A DNA stretch of 64,000 bases from Caulobacteraceae bacterium PMMR1 (GTDB taxonomy: Bacteria; Pseudomonadota; Alphaproteobacteria; Caulobacterales; Caulobacteraceae): the NCBI GenBank assembly GCA_000733915.1, contig JPOM01000001.1, forward strand, positions 1,426,001 through 1,490,000. Direction: 5' to 3'. The position numbers and the translations under genes are program-made. The notes below the pieces were generated by a model. It worked only from the letters and a program-made list of their open reading frames with translations. It ran no database searches and was not told the DNA's origin. This document shows positions 19,165 to 29,230 of the stretch, piece after piece; positions within the stretch are counted from its first letter, which is position 1, and the number at the start of each line of letters is the position of its first letter.

Positions 19165-21566
19165 CCCCTCAGCGTCGCCCCGGCCTTGCCCGCAGCGGCC
19201 ACGATCCGGGCGGAAAGGGCCTCGATCTCCGCCTCGGTCAGGGTTTTGTCGCGCGGCTGGATCACGACCTCCACAGCGACCGACTTCGCGCCTTCGGGCA
19301 CGCCCGGCCCGGCATAAACATCGAACACGCGCACCGCCTCGATCAGCGTCTTGTCGGCGCTTTGGACCGCACGGACGAGCTCGCCCGCCGCCATGTCGGC
19401 CGTCGTCACGAACGCGAAGTCGCGGGTCAGCGGCATCAGCGGCGAGAGATCAGCGGCGGGGCGGGTCTTGGTGGCCTTGCGCTTGGGCTCTGGGATCGCC
19501 TCCACAAAGAGCTCGAAGCCGAAAAGCCGCTCGTCGGCGCCCATCGCCTTAAGCACCCTCGGGTGCAGCTGGCCGAACTCCGCGATGACCGTACGGGGGC
19601 CGAGTTGCAGCCGCGCCGAGCGGCCCGGACGCCACCAGGACGAGGTCGACCCCTGCACGATCTGCAAAGCGCCCGTCGGCGCCTCGAGGGTCTCCAGCAG
19701 GGCCACAAGGTCGCCCTTGAGCTGAAAAAGCGGATCGCCCGCCTCCCCCGCCCAGCTCCGCGGCGGATGCGGCGCCAGCACGGCGGCGATGACCGTACGC
19801 TGATCGGCGGGCTTAGGGCCGTCGAACACCGGGCCGATCTCGAACAGGGCGCAGTCGGGAAAGCCCCGGTCGGCGTTGCGCCGGCAAGCCTCGATCAGCC
19901 CCGGCAGGGCGGAGGGCCGCATGGTGTCGAGCTCCGATGCGATTGGGTTGGCCAGCACCAGGGCGGGGTCGCCGCCTCCGAACAGCTCCGCATTGCGCCG
20001 CGAGGTGAAGGACCAGCCGACCGTCTCCTGCCAGCCCAGGGCCGCCATGGCGCGCCGGGCCGTGCGGATGCGGTTCTGGCGCAGCGTCAGGACGCCTGCG
20101 GGGTCCGGAGCGACCTCGGGAAGGGGCGTGGACGGCAGGGCGGCGAAGCCCGCAATGCGCGCCACCTCCTCCACCAGGTCCGCCGGCCCCTCGACGTCGC
20201 GCCGCCAGGTCGGAGGCTGGACCACGAGCGCCGCGCCGTGGCCGGCCACCTCGAAGCCCAGCCGCTGCAGGATCTCGATCACGCCCTCGCGGCCGATGGA
20301 AAGCCCCGACAGCTGGTGGACATAGGCCGGGTCGAAGGCGAAGGCCGTCGGCGGCGCGGGCGCGGCGCCTGCCACGACGACCTCCGACGGCTCGCCGCCG
20401 CAAAGCTCCAGGATCAGCCGGGTCGCGAGCTCCAGTCCCGGAACCACAAAGCCCGGATCGACACCCCTGGCGAAGCGGTACTGGGCGTCGGAGAAGAGGC
20501 CAAGCGCACGGCCGGTCTCGGCGGTGCGGATGGGATCGAACCAGGCCGCCTCGACGAAGACCTCCGTGGTGGCGTCCGACACCGCCGTGCTCTCGCCGCC
20601 CATGACGCCGCCCAGGCCGATCGGCCGCTCCCCGTCGGCGTCGGCGATGACGCACATCTGCGGCCCCACGTCGTAGGTCTTGCCGTCCAGGGCGATCAGG
20701 CGCTCGTCCCCATGCGGCGCATGCTGACCCTGGCGCGCCACGATCGTCGTCCCGACCAGCTTGGCGGCGTCATAGACGTGCAGCGGGCGGCACCGGTCCA
20801 GGCTCAGGTAGTTGGTCACATCCACGAGGGCGGAGATCGGGCGCAGGCCCACCGCGCGCAGGCGCTTCTGCAGCCACTCCGGCGAGGGGCCGTTCTTCAC
20901 CCCCCGGATCAGCCGGCCGGCGAACATCGGGCAAGCGTCCGGCGCGTCCAGCCGGATCGCGAGCGGGCACGGGAAGCGACCCGGCACGGCCTCCACAGCG
21001 GGCGTCTTGAGGCGGCCCAGCCCGGCGGCGGCGAGGTCGCGGGCGATGCCCGCCACGCCCAGCCAATCCGGCCGGTTCGGCGTCACCTCGAAGTCGATCA
21101 CGGGCTCCGCGCCGAACACCTCGGCGACGCGGGCGCCCACGGGCAGGTCCCCCGGCAGCTCCAGGATGCCGTCGCTCTCTTCCGACAGCTCCAGCTCCTT
21201 GGCCGAGCAGAGCATGCCGTGGGAGACCACGCCCCGCACCGGCCGCGGCTCCAGGGTGATGCCCGTCCCGGGGATATAGGCCCCGATGGGCGCGTAGACC
21301 GTCGTCAGGCCCGCCCGCGCGTTCGGGGCGCCGCAGACGATCTCCAGCCGGCCGTCCTCGGTATCGACCTGGCAGACGCGCAGCCGGTCGGCGTTGGGGT
21401 GCTGCACGGCTTCGACGATCTTGGCGACCGAGAAGGCGGCGAGCTTGGCGGAGGGATCGTGGACGTGCTCGACCTCCAGCCCTGCATTGGTCATGGCCTC
21501 GGCCACGTGGGCGACATCGGCGTCGGTCTCGAGGTGATCGCGCAGCCAGGAGAGAGTGAACTTCAT
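19161..21566 (-). CDS. pheT: Phenylalanyl-tRNA synthetase beta subunit
   Basis: The large subunit of the alpha2-beta2 PheRS, for tRNA binding and editing. The 801-residue protein starts [18 protein letters not shown], followed by an EMAP/tRNA-binding-like domain (about 40-150: [19 protein letters not shown]), the B3/B4 editing domain (about 200-380: [40 protein letters not shown]), the B5 domain and a C-terminal ferredoxin-like anticodon-binding fold ([19 protein letters not shown]). The ATG at 21566 overlaps the stop of the GNAT gene (ATGA). In most bacteria pheT directly follows pheS. Confidence 0.96.
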   Translation of the reverse strand: MKFTLSWLRDHLETDADVAHVAEAMTNAGLEVEHVHDPSAKLAAFSVAKIVEAVQHPNADRLRVCQVDTEDGRLEIVCGAPNARAGLTTVYAPIGAYIPGTGITLEPRPVRGVVSHGMLCSAKELELSEESDGILELPGDLPVGARVAEVFGAEPVIDFEVTPNRPDWLGVAGIARDLAAAGLGRLKTPAVEAVPGRFPCPLAIRLDAPDACPMFAGRLIRGVKNGPSPEWLQKRLRAVGLRPISALVDVTNYLSLDRCRPLHVYDAAKLVGTTIVARQGQHAPHGDERLIALDGKTYDVGPQMCVIADADGERPIGLGGVMGGESTAVSDATTEVFVEAAWFDPIRTAETGRALGLFSDAQYRFARGVDPGFVVPGLELATRLILELCGGEPSEVVVAGAAPAPPTAFAFDPAYVHQLSGLSIGREGVIEILQRLGFEVAGHGAALVVQPPTWRRDVEGPADLVEEVARIAGFAALPSTPLPEVAPDPAGVLTLRQNRIRTARRAMAALGWQETVGWSFTSRRNAELFGGGDPALVLANPIASELDTMRPSALPGLIEACRRNADRGFPDCALFEIGPVFDGPKPADQRTVIAAVLAPHPPRSWAGEAGDPLFQLKGDLVALLETLEAPTGALQIVQGSTSSWWRPGRSARLQLGPRTVIAEFGQLHPRVLKAMGADERLFGFELFVEAIPEPKRKATKTRPAADLSPLMPLTRDFAFVTTADMAAGELVRAVQSADKTLIEAVRVFDVYAGPGVPEGAKSVAVEVVIQPRDKTLTEAEIEALSARIVAAAGKAGATLRG

Positions 21567-22105
21567 CGCGCAAGGTCCGGTGGGCGGAGCTTCGCCTCGG
21601 CGCGGATGCGGGCGGCCTCGGCCTGGGCGTCCAGCGCGTCGGGGGTCGTGGCGGCGAGGTCGAAGCGCAGGTCGCATCGCTCGCCGCCCGCGCGATAGCC
21701 GTGCGGCCAGCGCGCGTAAAGCTCAAGGCCGCAGCGCTGGAAGAAGGGCGCTATGTCGGGAGCGGTGTCCACGGTCACCCAGCGGGTGGGCGGCGTCTCC
21801 CTCGCGATCCTGGCCAGCCGCGCGAACAGCAGGAAGCGTCCGAGGCCCGTCCCGTGCAGCGCCGGGTCCGCCAGCCCCCAGACAAGGCCGGCGAGGTTAT
21901 AGTGGTCCCAGAGCTCATAGCCCCCGAAGGCCGCCGGCCGACCGTCCGCCTCGACCAGGAACAGCGGGCCGTCCGGCTCGTCCAAGGTCTCGCCGAACCA
22001 GCCGAACTCTTCGGGCCCGAAGAAGCGCGGCATGTTGGCCTGGAAGAGCGCCTCGGCCGCCGCCCGATCCTTGGGCGTGTAGAGGCGGATGGAGATGCGG
22101 CTCAT
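21563..22105 (-). CDS. GNAT-family acetyltransferase-like protein inserted between pheS and pheT
   Basis: A 180-residue protein with a GNAT fold: N-terminal [20 protein letters not shown], the central strand [20 protein letters not shown], the acetyl-CoA-binding turn [20 protein letters not shown] and [20 protein letters not shown] before a C-terminal extension. It probably acetylates an amine, but the substrate is unknown. The extension after about residue 140 ([16 protein letters not shown]) is not typical. Its stop overlaps the pheT start (ATGA), and it lies 80 bases after pheS, so it is co-expressed with the synthetase. Confidence 0.82.
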   Translation of the reverse strand: MSRISIRLYTPKDRAAAEALFQANMPRFFGPEEFGWFGETLDEPDGPLFLVEADGRPAAFGGYELWDHYNLAGLVWGLADPALHGTGLGRFLLFARLARIARETPPTRWVTVDTAPDIAPFFQRCGLELYARWPHGYRAGGERCDLRFDLAATTPDALDAQAEAARIRAEAKLRPPDLAR

Positions 22106-22185
22106 GGGCCCCCAAAGCGCCGAGTTCGCGCACGACCTGGCCGCCGGGCCAGGACTAGTCGCGCCGGCCCGCCGGGGCAAGGCGC

Positions 22186-23301
22186 TCAGCTGAGGCCGGC
22201 GGCGGTCGTGGGCGTCGCGAAGGGCGAAAAGCCGTAATGGCCGAGCCAGCGCACGTCGGAGGCGAACATCTCGCGCAGGTCCGGCATGCCGTACTTCAGC
22301 ATGCCGAGGCGATCGACGCCGAAGCCGAAGGCGAAGCCCTGCCACTCCTGCGGATCAAGTCCGCAGTTGCGCAGCACGTTGGGGTGCACCATCCCGCAGC
22401 CCACGATCTCCATCCAGTCGCGCCCCTGCCCGATGCGCACCTCTGAGCCTGAGCGGTCGCACTGCACGTCCATCTCGGCGGAGGGTTCGGTGAACGGGAA
22501 GTGATGCGGGCGAAAGCGCGTCACCACCGAGGGCGTCTCGAAGAAGCGCGAGACGAACCGATCGAGCGTCCACTTCAGGTGGCCCATGTGGATGCCGCGA
22601 TCGATCACCAGCCCCTCCATCTGATGGAACATGGGCGTATGCGTCGCGTCGCTGTCGCAGCGGTAGGTCCGCCCGGGGGCGACGATGCGGATCGGGGGCG
22701 ACTGGCCGTTGGCGATCCAGGGCGCGGGCGCGGGCGCATCGGTCCGCTGCAGGGTGCGCACCTGAACCGGCGAGGTGTGGGTCCGCAGCAGGCGGCGCTC
22801 GCCCGTCTCCGGATCGGGGTGGAAGAAGAAGGTGTCGTGCATCTCCCGCGCCGGATGCTTGGGCGGGAAATTCAGAGCCGTGAAGTTGTGGAAGTCGTCC
22901 TCGATGTCCGGCCCCTCGGCGACCCGGAACCCCAGGTCGGCGAAGATGGCGATCATCTCGTCCATGACCTGCATCGTCGGATGCACCGCGCCGCGGCGGC
23001 GGGGCGGCGGCGGCAGGGACAGGTCGACGCGCTCGGCCGCCAGCTGAGCGTCGAGCGCCGCCTGATCCAGCGCCTCGCGCCGGGCGGCGATCAGGGCCGC
23101 GATCCGGTCGCGCAAGCCGTTGATCTCGGGCCCACGCGCCTTGCGCTCGTCGGGCGACATAGCCCCCAGCGACTTCAGCAGGCCCGAGACGGACCCCTGC
23201 TTGCCGAGCGCCTCGATGCGGATCGCTTCCAGCGCCCCAAGGTCGGCGGCCTCGGCGATGCGGCGGGTCAGGTCGGCGTCGAGGGCGACGAGGTCGGTCA
23301 T
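22186..23301 (-). CDS. pheS: Phenylalanyl-tRNA synthetase alpha subunit
   Basis: Catalytic subunit of PheRS, a class II synthetase. The 371-residue protein has an N-terminal coiled-coil arm (1-95, charged and Ala/Leu-rich), then the class II core: motif 2-like [37 protein letters not shown], and motif 3 [32 protein letters not shown] is a family hallmark. It lies 49 bases downstream of rplT with a strong inverted repeat in the gap. Confidence 0.97.
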   Translation of the reverse strand: MTDLVALDADLTRRIAEAADLGALEAIRIEALGKQGSVSGLLKSLGAMSPDERKARGPEINGLRDRIAALIAARREALDQAALDAQLAAERVDLSLPPPPRRRGAVHPTMQVMDEMIAIFADLGFRVAEGPDIEDDFHNFTALNFPPKHPAREMHDTFFFHPDPETGERRLLRTHTSPVQVRTLQRTDAPAPAPWIANGQSPPIRIVAPGRTYRCDSDATHTPMFHQMEGLVIDRGIHMGHLKWTLDRFVSRFFETPSVVTRFRPHHFPFTEPSAEMDVQCDRSGSEVRIGQGRDWMEIVGCGMVHPNVLRNCGLDPQEWQGFAFGFGVDRLGMLKYGMPDLREMFASDVRWLGHYGFSPFATPTTAAGLS

Positions 23302-23312
23302 GCCTTGGGCTC

Positions 23313-23344
23313 CCGCTCACCGCCGCGACGGCGGAGATGAGCGG
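23313..23344 (-). terminator. Inverted repeat between rplT and pheS (attenuator or partial terminator)
   Basis: CCGCTCA (23313-23319) plus CCGCC (23320-23324) pair with GGCGG (23330-23334) plus TGAGCGG (23338-23344), giving 12 bp with a three-base bulge and a five-base loop. There is no T run on the minus strand after it, so full termination is doubtful. It could lower readthrough from the ribosomal genes into pheS or stabilise RNA ends. Confidence 0.45.
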
Positions 23345-23350
23345 CTACGC

Positions 23351-23707
23351 TTACGCCAAAGCGGCCCGGACCCGGTCGGCGATCGCCTTGAAGGCGGTCG
23401 GGTCAGCGCCGGCGATGTCGGCCAGCACCTTGCGGTCCATCGCGATCCCGGCCTCGTTCAGACCGTGGATGAACTGGCTGTAGGTGAAGCCCTCCAGCCG
23501 CGCCGCCGCATTGATCCGCTGGATCCACAAGGACCGGAAGGTCCGCTTGCGCACCTTGCGGTCGCGATAGGCGTACTGCCCGGCGCGGTCCACCGCCGCC
23601 TTGGCCGCCCGGATGGTGTTTTTGCGACGGCCGTAGAAGCCCTTCGCCTGCTCCAGCACCTTCTTGTGCTTGGCATGGGACGTTACGCCCCGCTTGACGC
23701 GCGCCAT
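23351..23707 (-). CDS. rplT: 50S ribosomal protein L20
   Basis: A 118-residue basic protein that binds 23S rRNA early in large-subunit assembly. It starts [20 protein letters not shown] and contains [20 protein letters not shown] and [20 protein letters not shown], all family hallmarks. Length is normal. It lies 28 bases after rpmI. In enterobacteria L20 represses its own operon by binding the leader, but I cannot identify such a leader here. Confidence 0.98.
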   Translation of the reverse strand: MARVKRGVTSHAKHKKVLEQAKGFYGRRKNTIRAAKAAVDRAGQYAYRDRKVRKRTFRSLWIQRINAAARLEGFTYSQFIHGLNEAGIAMDRKVLADIAGADPTAFKAIADRVRAALA

Positions 23708-23735
23708 ATGTCTCTAGCTCCTCAAACTGATCGGG

Positions 23736-23936
23736 TCACAGGCCGTAGGGCAGGAATGCCTTGATGATCTTGGCGTCGCTGTCGCTCATGACCTTGGTGC
23801 CGCGGTTGGAGCGGATGTACTTGGCGTTATGGCTGATCAGGCGGTGGCGCTTACCGGCGACGCCCGCCTTCACCTTGCCACCGGCGGTCAGCTTGAAGCG
23901 CTTCTTGGCGCCCGATTTGGTCTTCAACTTCGGCAT
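23736..23936 (-). CDS. rpmI: 50S ribosomal protein L35
   Basis: A 66-residue basic ribosomal protein starting [20 protein letters not shown] and continuing [20 protein letters not shown]. The ATG at 23936 was chosen because the family begins [13 protein letters not shown]. An open frame extends 42 codons upstream but has no family character. Because infC is followed by its own terminator and an MFS gene, rpmI-rplT probably has a separate promoter in 23937-24081. Confidence 0.98.
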   Translation of the reverse strand: MPKLKTKSGAKKRFKLTAGGKVKAGVAGKRHRLISHNAKYIRSNRGTKVMSDSDAKIIKAFLPYGL

Positions 23937-24081
23937 TTCGCTGCGGAGCCTTTGAGGGGACCCCGTCCTTCTGAGATTAAGCATGAGAGTCGCCACGGCA
24001 TGCCTTGGGCCGGGCGGTTCCTGGGAGCGGGCGGACATACGCGATGCCGCTCGCCGGCGCAACCATAAGACTCAGACTGGC

Positions 24082-25323
24082 TCAGACGCCGCCCGGCCCC
24101 GCGCGCGCGATCCGCCCGGCCTTCAGCGCCAGCCACACCGCGGGCGCGGCGATCAGGCCCGCCAGCACGAACGGCCCGTCGATGTGCCGGTCCATCGCCA
24201 GTCCGCAGCCGAACGGCCCCAGCACCCGCGCCAGGGCGCCCGTGGCGTTGTTGAGCCCCAGGAGCTGGCCCTGGTGGTCGGGGTCGCTGCGCTCGCTGAT
24301 CAGGGCGGACACGTTCGGGAAGGCGACCGACTGCCCGAAGGCCGAGACGGCCAGGAGCGCGATCACCGCAAAGCCGCCGGCCGTGAAAGGCTGCAGCCAC
24401 AGGCACGCGACCATCAGCGCCATGCCGCCGGCCAGCATGGGCGCAGGCCCGAACCGGCGCGACAGCCGCCCCGTCAGCGCGATCTGGCACGTCGCGCTCA
24501 CAAGGCCCGTGACCATGAAGGCGGTCGCGACCTGGCGCGGCCCCCAGGCGAAGCGCGCATGGGTCCAAAGGCCGAAGATGCTCTCCACGCCCATGAAGGC
24601 CGCGCCAGCCAGAAGCGTCACCAGCATCAGCCGGCCGATGGCGGGGTCGCGCACGGCGAAGCCCAGCAGGGCCCAGCGGTTGGCGCGCGTGCTGGCGGCG
24701 CGGGTGCGCGTGCGGCTCTCGCGCACGAAGACGAGGATGCTGAGGCAGGACAAGGCGGCCAGCCCCGATGCGGCCAAGAGCGGGATGCGGAAGCCGGTCG
24801 GCCCGGCCTCGGGCTGGGCGAGATAGCCGCCCAGCGTCGGCCCCAGGATGAAGCCGAGGTTCCAGGCCGCCCCCAGCCAGCTCATCCGTCCGGGACGGTC
24901 CTCCACCGGCGTCACGTCGGCAATATAGCCCTGCACCACCGAGCCATTGCCCGACGCCAGCCCGCCCAGGAGCCGCACCCCGAAGGCGATGTAGACGTTG
25001 GGCGCGAACGCCAGCGCGCCGTAGCAGAGACAGTTGCCCGCGATCGTCGAGAGCAGCAGCGGCTTGCGCCCGATCCGGTCCGACAGCCGCCCCCAGAACG
25101 GCTCGCCGAAGAAGGCGCCGATGGAGTAGGCCGAGAAGATCAGTGCGACCTGCCAGGCCGGCGCCTGGAACGACTTGGCGTAGAAGGGCAACAGCGGCAC
25201 TACGACGCCGAAGCCCAGCATGTTGATGAACACCGCCGCGAGCAGGGTCAGCAGCGCCGCTCGGGGCGAGCGCCCCTGCCCGCGTGCTTGTGCGGCGGCG
25301 ATCTGGGCGGCGGGGGCGGTCAC
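24082..25323 (-). CDS. MFS drug-efflux-like transporter (TetA-type)
   Basis: A 413-residue, 12-segment inner-membrane transporter. The N-terminal motif FINMLGFGVVVPLLPFYA and the A-like motif GEPFWGRLSDRIGRKPLLL identify the TCR/Tet-like MFS group. RLLGGLASGNGSVVQGYIAD and LGFILGPTLGGYLA (motif C-like) point to an antiporter. The substrate cannot be assigned. It sits between infC and rpmI, which are normally adjacent, in the same direction. It begins about 100 bases after the infC terminator hairpin. Confidence 0.9.
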   Translation of the reverse strand: MTAPAAQIAAAQARGQGRSPRAALLTLLAAVFINMLGFGVVVPLLPFYAKSFQAPAWQVALIFSAYSIGAFFGEPFWGRLSDRIGRKPLLLSTIAGNCLCYGALAFAPNVYIAFGVRLLGGLASGNGSVVQGYIADVTPVEDRPGRMSWLGAAWNLGFILGPTLGGYLAQPEAGPTGFRIPLLAASGLAALSCLSILVFVRESRTRTRAASTRANRWALLGFAVRDPAIGRLMLVTLLAGAAFMGVESIFGLWTHARFAWGPRQVATAFMVTGLVSATCQIALTGRLSRRFGPAPMLAGGMALMVACLWLQPFTAGGFAVIALLAVSAFGQSVAFPNVSALISERSDPDHQGQLLGLNNATGALARVLGPFGCGLAMDRHIDGPFVLAGLIAAPAVWLALKAGRIARAGPGGV

Positions 25324-25424
25324 GCCTGCGGGTTAGACCGCTCCGTCGCGGCTCGCAAACCGTATCGCTGCGCCCGAGGCGCGCAGCGGGGCGACGCTCG
25401 CAGGGCCGGATCGCGCCCGCGGGC

Positions 25425-25463
25425 GGCGGAAAGAAGAAGGCGCTGCGGGGGGCCGCAGCGCCT
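25425..25463 (-). terminator. Rho-independent terminator of infC
   Basis: A perfect 11-bp inverted repeat, AGGCGCTGCGG (25438-25448) with CCGCAGCGCCT (25453-25463) around a four-G loop. On the minus strand it is followed by a pyrimidine-rich tail, CCTTCTTCTTTCC. It starts 28 bases after the infC stop and separates infC from the MFS gene. Confidence 0.82.
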
Positions 25464-25490
25464 CAGCCTCACTGAACAGATCGAAATGCC

Positions 25491-26024
25491 TCAGCGTGGG
25501 GCGAGGATCATGATCATCTGCTTGCCTTCCATGCGGGGCTCGTACTCGACCTTGGCCACCGGCTCGAAGTCGGACTTCACCTGCTGCAGCAGCTTCATCC
25601 CCAGTTCCGGGTGCGCCAGCTCGCGGCCGCGGAAGCGCAACGTGACCTTCACCTTGTCGCCTTCTTCGAAGAAGCGATGCATCGCCTTGGCCTTCACATC
25701 GTAGTCGTGGGTATCGATGTTGGGCCTGAGCTTGATCTCCTTGACCTCGACCACCTTCTGCCGCTTGCGCGCTTCGCTCTTTTTCTTCTGCTCCTGGAAC
25801 TTGAACTTACCGTAGTCCAGGATCTTGCAGACCGGCGGATCGGCGGTTGAGACGATTTCGACCAGATCGAGCCCGGCCTCTTCGGCGGCTTCCAGGGCGG
25901 CGGAGGTGGGCATCACTCCCTGCTTCTCACCATTCTGGTCGATCAAAAGAACGCGCGGCGCGCGAATCTCCTCGTTCATCCGCGGCCCGTCCTTCACGGG
26001 CGGCGCTTGCATGGGACGGCGAAT
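25491..26024 (-). CDS. infC: Translation initiation factor IF-3 (ATT start)
   Basis: IF-3 binds the 30S subunit and checks start-codon choice. Core blocks are [50 protein letters not shown], the C-domain [20 protein letters not shown] and [18 protein letters not shown]. The best-spaced start is ATT at 26024-26022, seven bases after AGGAGA (26036-26031). Translation from there gives an [15 protein letters not shown]-terminus that matches alphaproteobacterial IF-3. The nearest ATG (26012) is about 19 bases from that ribosome site. An AUU start allows IF-3 to repress its own synthesis, as known in E. coli. Length 177 residues. Confidence 0.95.
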   Translation of the reverse strand: MRRPMQAPPVKDGPRMNEEIRAPRVLLIDQNGEKQGVMPTSAALEAAEEAGLDLVEIVSTADPPVCKILDYGKFKFQEQKKKSEARKRQKVVEVKEIKLRPNIDTHDYDVKAKAMHRFFEEGDKVKVTLRFRGRELAHPELGMKLLQQVKSDFEPVAKVEYEPRMEGKQMIMILAPR

Positions 26025-26036
26025 AGGCAGGTCTCC
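26022..26036 (-). promoter_or_regulatory. infC: infC ribosome-binding site with AUU initiation codon
   Basis: On the minus strand AGGAGA is followed by seven bases and ATT, in frame with the whole IF-3 coding sequence and with no intervening stop. IF-3 discriminates against AUU, so this is a known autoregulatory design. The site decides the start. Confidence 0.82.
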
Positions 26037-26165
26037 TAAGGCTGTTGAAAAGACGGCTGTCGCGAGGTGGCGAACCCGCAGGCTCGATCTCACGTTCCGC
26101 AACCATGAATATGATTGATCAGGCCGGGATTTTCAAGGCGCTCGGCAAGAGTAGCGGGGGCGCTC

Positions 26166-27146
26166 TCAAGACTTCGCGCCCGGCAGAAGTCCGTATTCAT
26201 AAAGCGCCTCGCTTACCCGATCCGTCTCGAGATCAGCCAGGCGCGCGACCTGCAGGATGGCGGTGCGCGCGCCCCTGGGCGCACAGAGCTCAGGCTGCGA
26301 TTCGCTGGAGAACAGCACCAGCATGGGCGCGCCGGCCGCGGCGATCAGATGGCTCGGGCCCGTGTCGTTGCCGACCGCCAGGGCGGCGCGGACGCCGAGG
26401 GCCGCGATCTGGGCGAAGTCGGTCTTGGTCGTGAGGTCGACCGCGCCGTGCGCCGCTGCAGCGATCACCGCGGCCGCCTCCCGCTCCAGGGCGCCGCCGA
26501 TGACGGCGACCTGCAGGCCTTGACCCTGAAGCCGCGCCGCCAGCTCGCCATAGCGTGCGGCCGGCCAGCGTTTGCCCGGGCGCCGGGCCGAGGCGCCGGG
26601 GACCAGCAGGGCGTAGGGCTCGCTCAGCCCGAAATAGGCGGGGCTGCGCTCCGGGCGGGGGTCGTTCACCAGGAAGCTGAGGTCGGGCGCAGGCGCGGTC
26701 CCGGGCGCGGTCGGCGCATCGGGCCAGATGCCGGCGTCCTTCAACTGGCTGGCCTGGCGCTCCAGCGTGTGGACCCGCGTCCGGTCCGGGTTGCGGTCCG
26801 GGTGCGAGGCGCCGAGGGCGATGCCGGACCACTCGGGAATGCGCGGCCAAAGCGCCTTGTGCAGGAAGGACGACCGGCTGGAGGTCTGCAGGTCGTAGAC
26901 GCGGTCGAAGCGCGCCCGGCGCAGGCGCGCGACCATGGCCAGGGTGTCCCTGAGCCGCTTCGGACGCCCGTCGGTCCAGATGCGGTCGAACACGCCCAGG
27001 GTCTCGACCAGCGGCGAATACGGCGGGGTGGTGAGCAGGGTGATCTCCGCTTCCGGGTGGGCGGCGCGGATACGGCGCATGGGCCCGATCGCCTGCACGA
27101 CGTCGCCGAGCGCGGCGAACTTGATGACCAGGATGCGAGAACTCAT
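26166..27146 (-). CDS. Glycosyltransferase family 9 (heptosyltransferase-like)
   Basis: GT9 enzymes transfer heptose to the lipopolysaccharide core at the cytoplasmic face of the inner membrane. The 326-residue protein starts RILVIKFAALGDVVQAIGPM, the hallmark GT9 N-terminus. It has YALLVPGASARRPGKRWP and the C-terminal donor-site block AVGNDTGPSHLIAAAGAPML. The start overlaps the last codons of the preceding glycosyltransferase gene, so both are one transcript for surface polysaccharide or LPS core. The acceptor sugar is not readable. Confidence 0.93.
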   Translation of the reverse strand: MSSRILVIKFAALGDVVQAIGPMRRIRAAHPEAEITLLTTPPYSPLVETLGVFDRIWTDGRPKRLRDTLAMVARLRRARFDRVYDLQTSSRSSFLHKALWPRIPEWSGIALGASHPDRNPDRTRVHTLERQASQLKDAGIWPDAPTAPGTAPAPDLSFLVNDPRPERSPAYFGLSEPYALLVPGASARRPGKRWPAARYGELAARLQGQGLQVAVIGGALEREAAAVIAAAAHGAVDLTTKTDFAQIAALGVRAALAVGNDTGPSHLIAAAGAPMLVLFSSESQPELCAPRGARTAILQVARLADLETDRVSEALYEYGLLPGAKS

Positions 27147-28311
27147 CGCAGCGCAGCGATCAACCGGCGATAGACGTCCAGGGTCGAGGCCTGCATGGCG
27201 GCCAGGGAATAGAGCCGCTCCACCCGCGCCCGCCCGGCCTGGCCCATGCGCGCCCGCGCCTCGGGCGGCAGCTCGAGCGCGTGGGCGAGGGCCGCGGCCC
27301 AGGCGTCCACGTCGCCGGGCGCGACCAGCCAGCCGGTCTGGCCGTCGGCCACCGTCTCGGTCAGGGCGCCCAGGCGCGAGGCGAGGACGGGGCGCTGCAT
27401 GGCCTGCGGCTCAACCCCCGTTCGCCCGAACGCCTCGGGCCGAACGGAGGGCGCGGCGACGATATCGGCGGCGAGGTAGGCCGCCGGCATGTCGCTCACG
27501 TGGCCCACGATCTGGACCTGGAGCTGCAGGCCCGCGTTGGCGACCTGCCTGCGGAGCTCGGCGTCATAGGCGTCGCGCCCCTGCGCATCCCCGGCCATCA
27601 CCAGCACGACGGTCTGGCGCAGCGCCGCGGGCAGGCGCGACAGGGCCTCGATCAGCACCCCCTGCCCCTTCCAGCGCGTCAGCCGCCCGGGCAGCAGGAC
27701 GAGGCTCCGCCCGTCCTGCGGCTCCAGCCGCCAGGCCCTGCGCAGATCAGCGACGCGATGGGGCTCCACCGCCTCAGGCGCGAAGGTCTTGAGGTCGACG
27801 CCGCGCGGTATGGTGACCACGCGGGCGGGGTCGACGCCATGCTCCTGCAGGACGTGAGCGCGGGTGTAGTCGGAGTTGGCGATGACCAGGTCCACCCGGG
27901 TCATGACGCCATTGTACCAGCGCTTCAGCCCCGACTTGGCGCTGTAGACCCCGTGATAGGTCGCCACGATCGGCACGCCGGCCGCCCGCGCGGCCCAGGC
28001 GGCGGCGAAGGCGGGGCGCGGGAGCGTACGTGCACGAGGCTCACCCGCTCGCGCGTGATGAGCCCGCGCAGGCGGGCCGCGTTGGCCGCCATGGCCAGCG
28101 GGTTCTTGGCGTGCACGGGCATAGGGACCAGCTCGCCCCCGACTCGCTTGAGCTGCGCCTCCAGCCGCCCGCCGCGGCTGGCCACCAGAGCCCGCCCGCC
28201 GGCCGCCGTTACCGCTTCGGCGATCTCCAGCGTCGTGCGCTCCACCCCTCCGGCATTCAGCTCGGGGGTGACCTGCAGGAGGGTGAAGCCATCGGGCAAG
28301 GGCTGGACCAC
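27143..28311 (-). pseudogene. Glycosyltransferase family 4, interrupted by a single-base deletion
   Basis: A retaining GT-B glycosyltransferase. The N-terminal part from ATG 28311 reads LLQVTPELNAGGVERTTLEI, ALVASRGGRLEAQLKR and LVHVRSRAP. The remainder is in the next frame: AFAAAWAARAAGVPIVATYH, YTRAHVLQEHGVDPARVVTI, LLPGRLTRWKGQGVLIEALS and the E-x7-E-like donor site RPEAFGRTGVEPQAMQ. The break is at the four-G run 28013-28016. One added base restores 389 residues of normal GT4 length. It overlaps the GT9 gene by four bases. Both halves are well conserved, so this is probably a consensus error. Confidence 0.87.
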
Positions 28312-28365
28312 CCTGCCTGTCTGGCCCGGTTCCCAAATGACGTCCAGAGCAGCGGGCGCGGCGCC

Positions 28366-29211
28366 TCACCCCACGAAGGCGCGTTCCAGCACGTAGTCGC
28401 CGGGCTCAGCGTTGGAGCCTTCGGTCAGGCCGTGGCGCTCCAGGATTTGGGCGACGGACTTGATCATCGCCATGGAGCCGCAGAGCATGACGCGGTCCTT
28501 CGCCGGGTCGAACTGCGTCTGCCCGACGCCCAGGTCGCGGAACACGCGGCCGCTCTCGATCAGGTCGGTGATGCGGCCGGGCGTCTCGAACGGCTCGCGC
28601 GTCACAGTCGGGTAGTAGCTGAAGCGCTCCGCCGCGAGCTCGCCCACCAGCGGGTCCTGCGCCAGCTCGCGCGTGAAGAAGTCGCGATAGGCGAGGTCCT
28701 TCACCTCGCGCACCGTGTGGGTCACGATCACCCGCCCGAAGCGCTCGTAGGCGTCCGGGTCGCGCGCCACCGCCAGCCAGGGCGCGAGGCCTGTGCCGGT
28801 CCCGATCAGCCACAGCCGCTCGCCGGGCGTCAGCGCGTCCAGAACCAGGGTGCCGGTGGGCTTCTTGCCCAGGAACAGCTGGTCCCCGGGACGGATGTGC
28901 TGCAGGCGCGAGGTCAGCGGGCCGTCGGCAACCTTGATGGAGAAGAACTCCAGCTCCTCGGCGAAGCAGGGCGAGGCGACGCTGTAGGCGCGCAGGATCG
29001 GCTTGCCGCCCTCGCCGGGCAGGCCGATCATCACGAACTCGCCGGAGCGGAAGCGGAAGGTCTCCGGCCGGGAGACGGCGAAGGAGAAGTACTGATCCGT
29101 CCAGTGCCTGACCCAGAGCACGTCGACGACGTGGTGGACCGCGCTCTCCAAGCGGATCGCGGGGGGCGTGGTCTCGGCCTGCGCGTCGCGCGCGGCGGCG
29201 GATTGGCTCAT
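28366..29211 (-). CDS. fpr: Ferredoxin/flavodoxin-NADP reductase
   Basis: FAD enzyme that moves electrons between NADPH and ferredoxin or flavodoxin. The 281-residue protein has the FAD-binding RxYS block (ILRAYSVASPCFAEELEFFS), the NADP-binding LWLIGTGTGLAPWLAVARDP and the C-terminal DYVLERAFVG with a terminal aromatic/hydrophobic tail. An N-terminal extension of about 20 residues precedes the usual start. It closes the cys operon, 19 bases after cysH, and may supply electrons to CysI, since no cysJ flavoprotein is present. Confidence 0.94.
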   Translation of the reverse strand: MSQSAAARDAQAETTPPAIRLESAVHHVVDVLWVRHWTDQYFSFAVSRPETFRFRSGEFVMIGLPGEGGKPILRAYSVASPCFAEELEFFSIKVADGPLTSRLQHIRPGDQLFLGKKPTGTLVLDALTPGERLWLIGTGTGLAPWLAVARDPDAYERFGRVIVTHTVREVKDLAYRDFFTRELAQDPLVGELAAERFSYYPTVTREPFETPGRITDLIESGRVFRDLGVGQTQFDPAKDRVMLCGSMAMIKSVAQILERHGLTEGSNAEPGDYVLERAFVG

Positions 29212-29230
29212 GGGGCGGCGAGGGTCCGTG

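Noticed and set aside
18312-21698. A 1128-codon plus-strand open frame spanning ligD and pheT
   Set aside because: It runs in another frame of ligD and antisense to pheT, has repetitive Arg/Gly/Ala composition and no domain. Long shadow frames are usual at this GC content.
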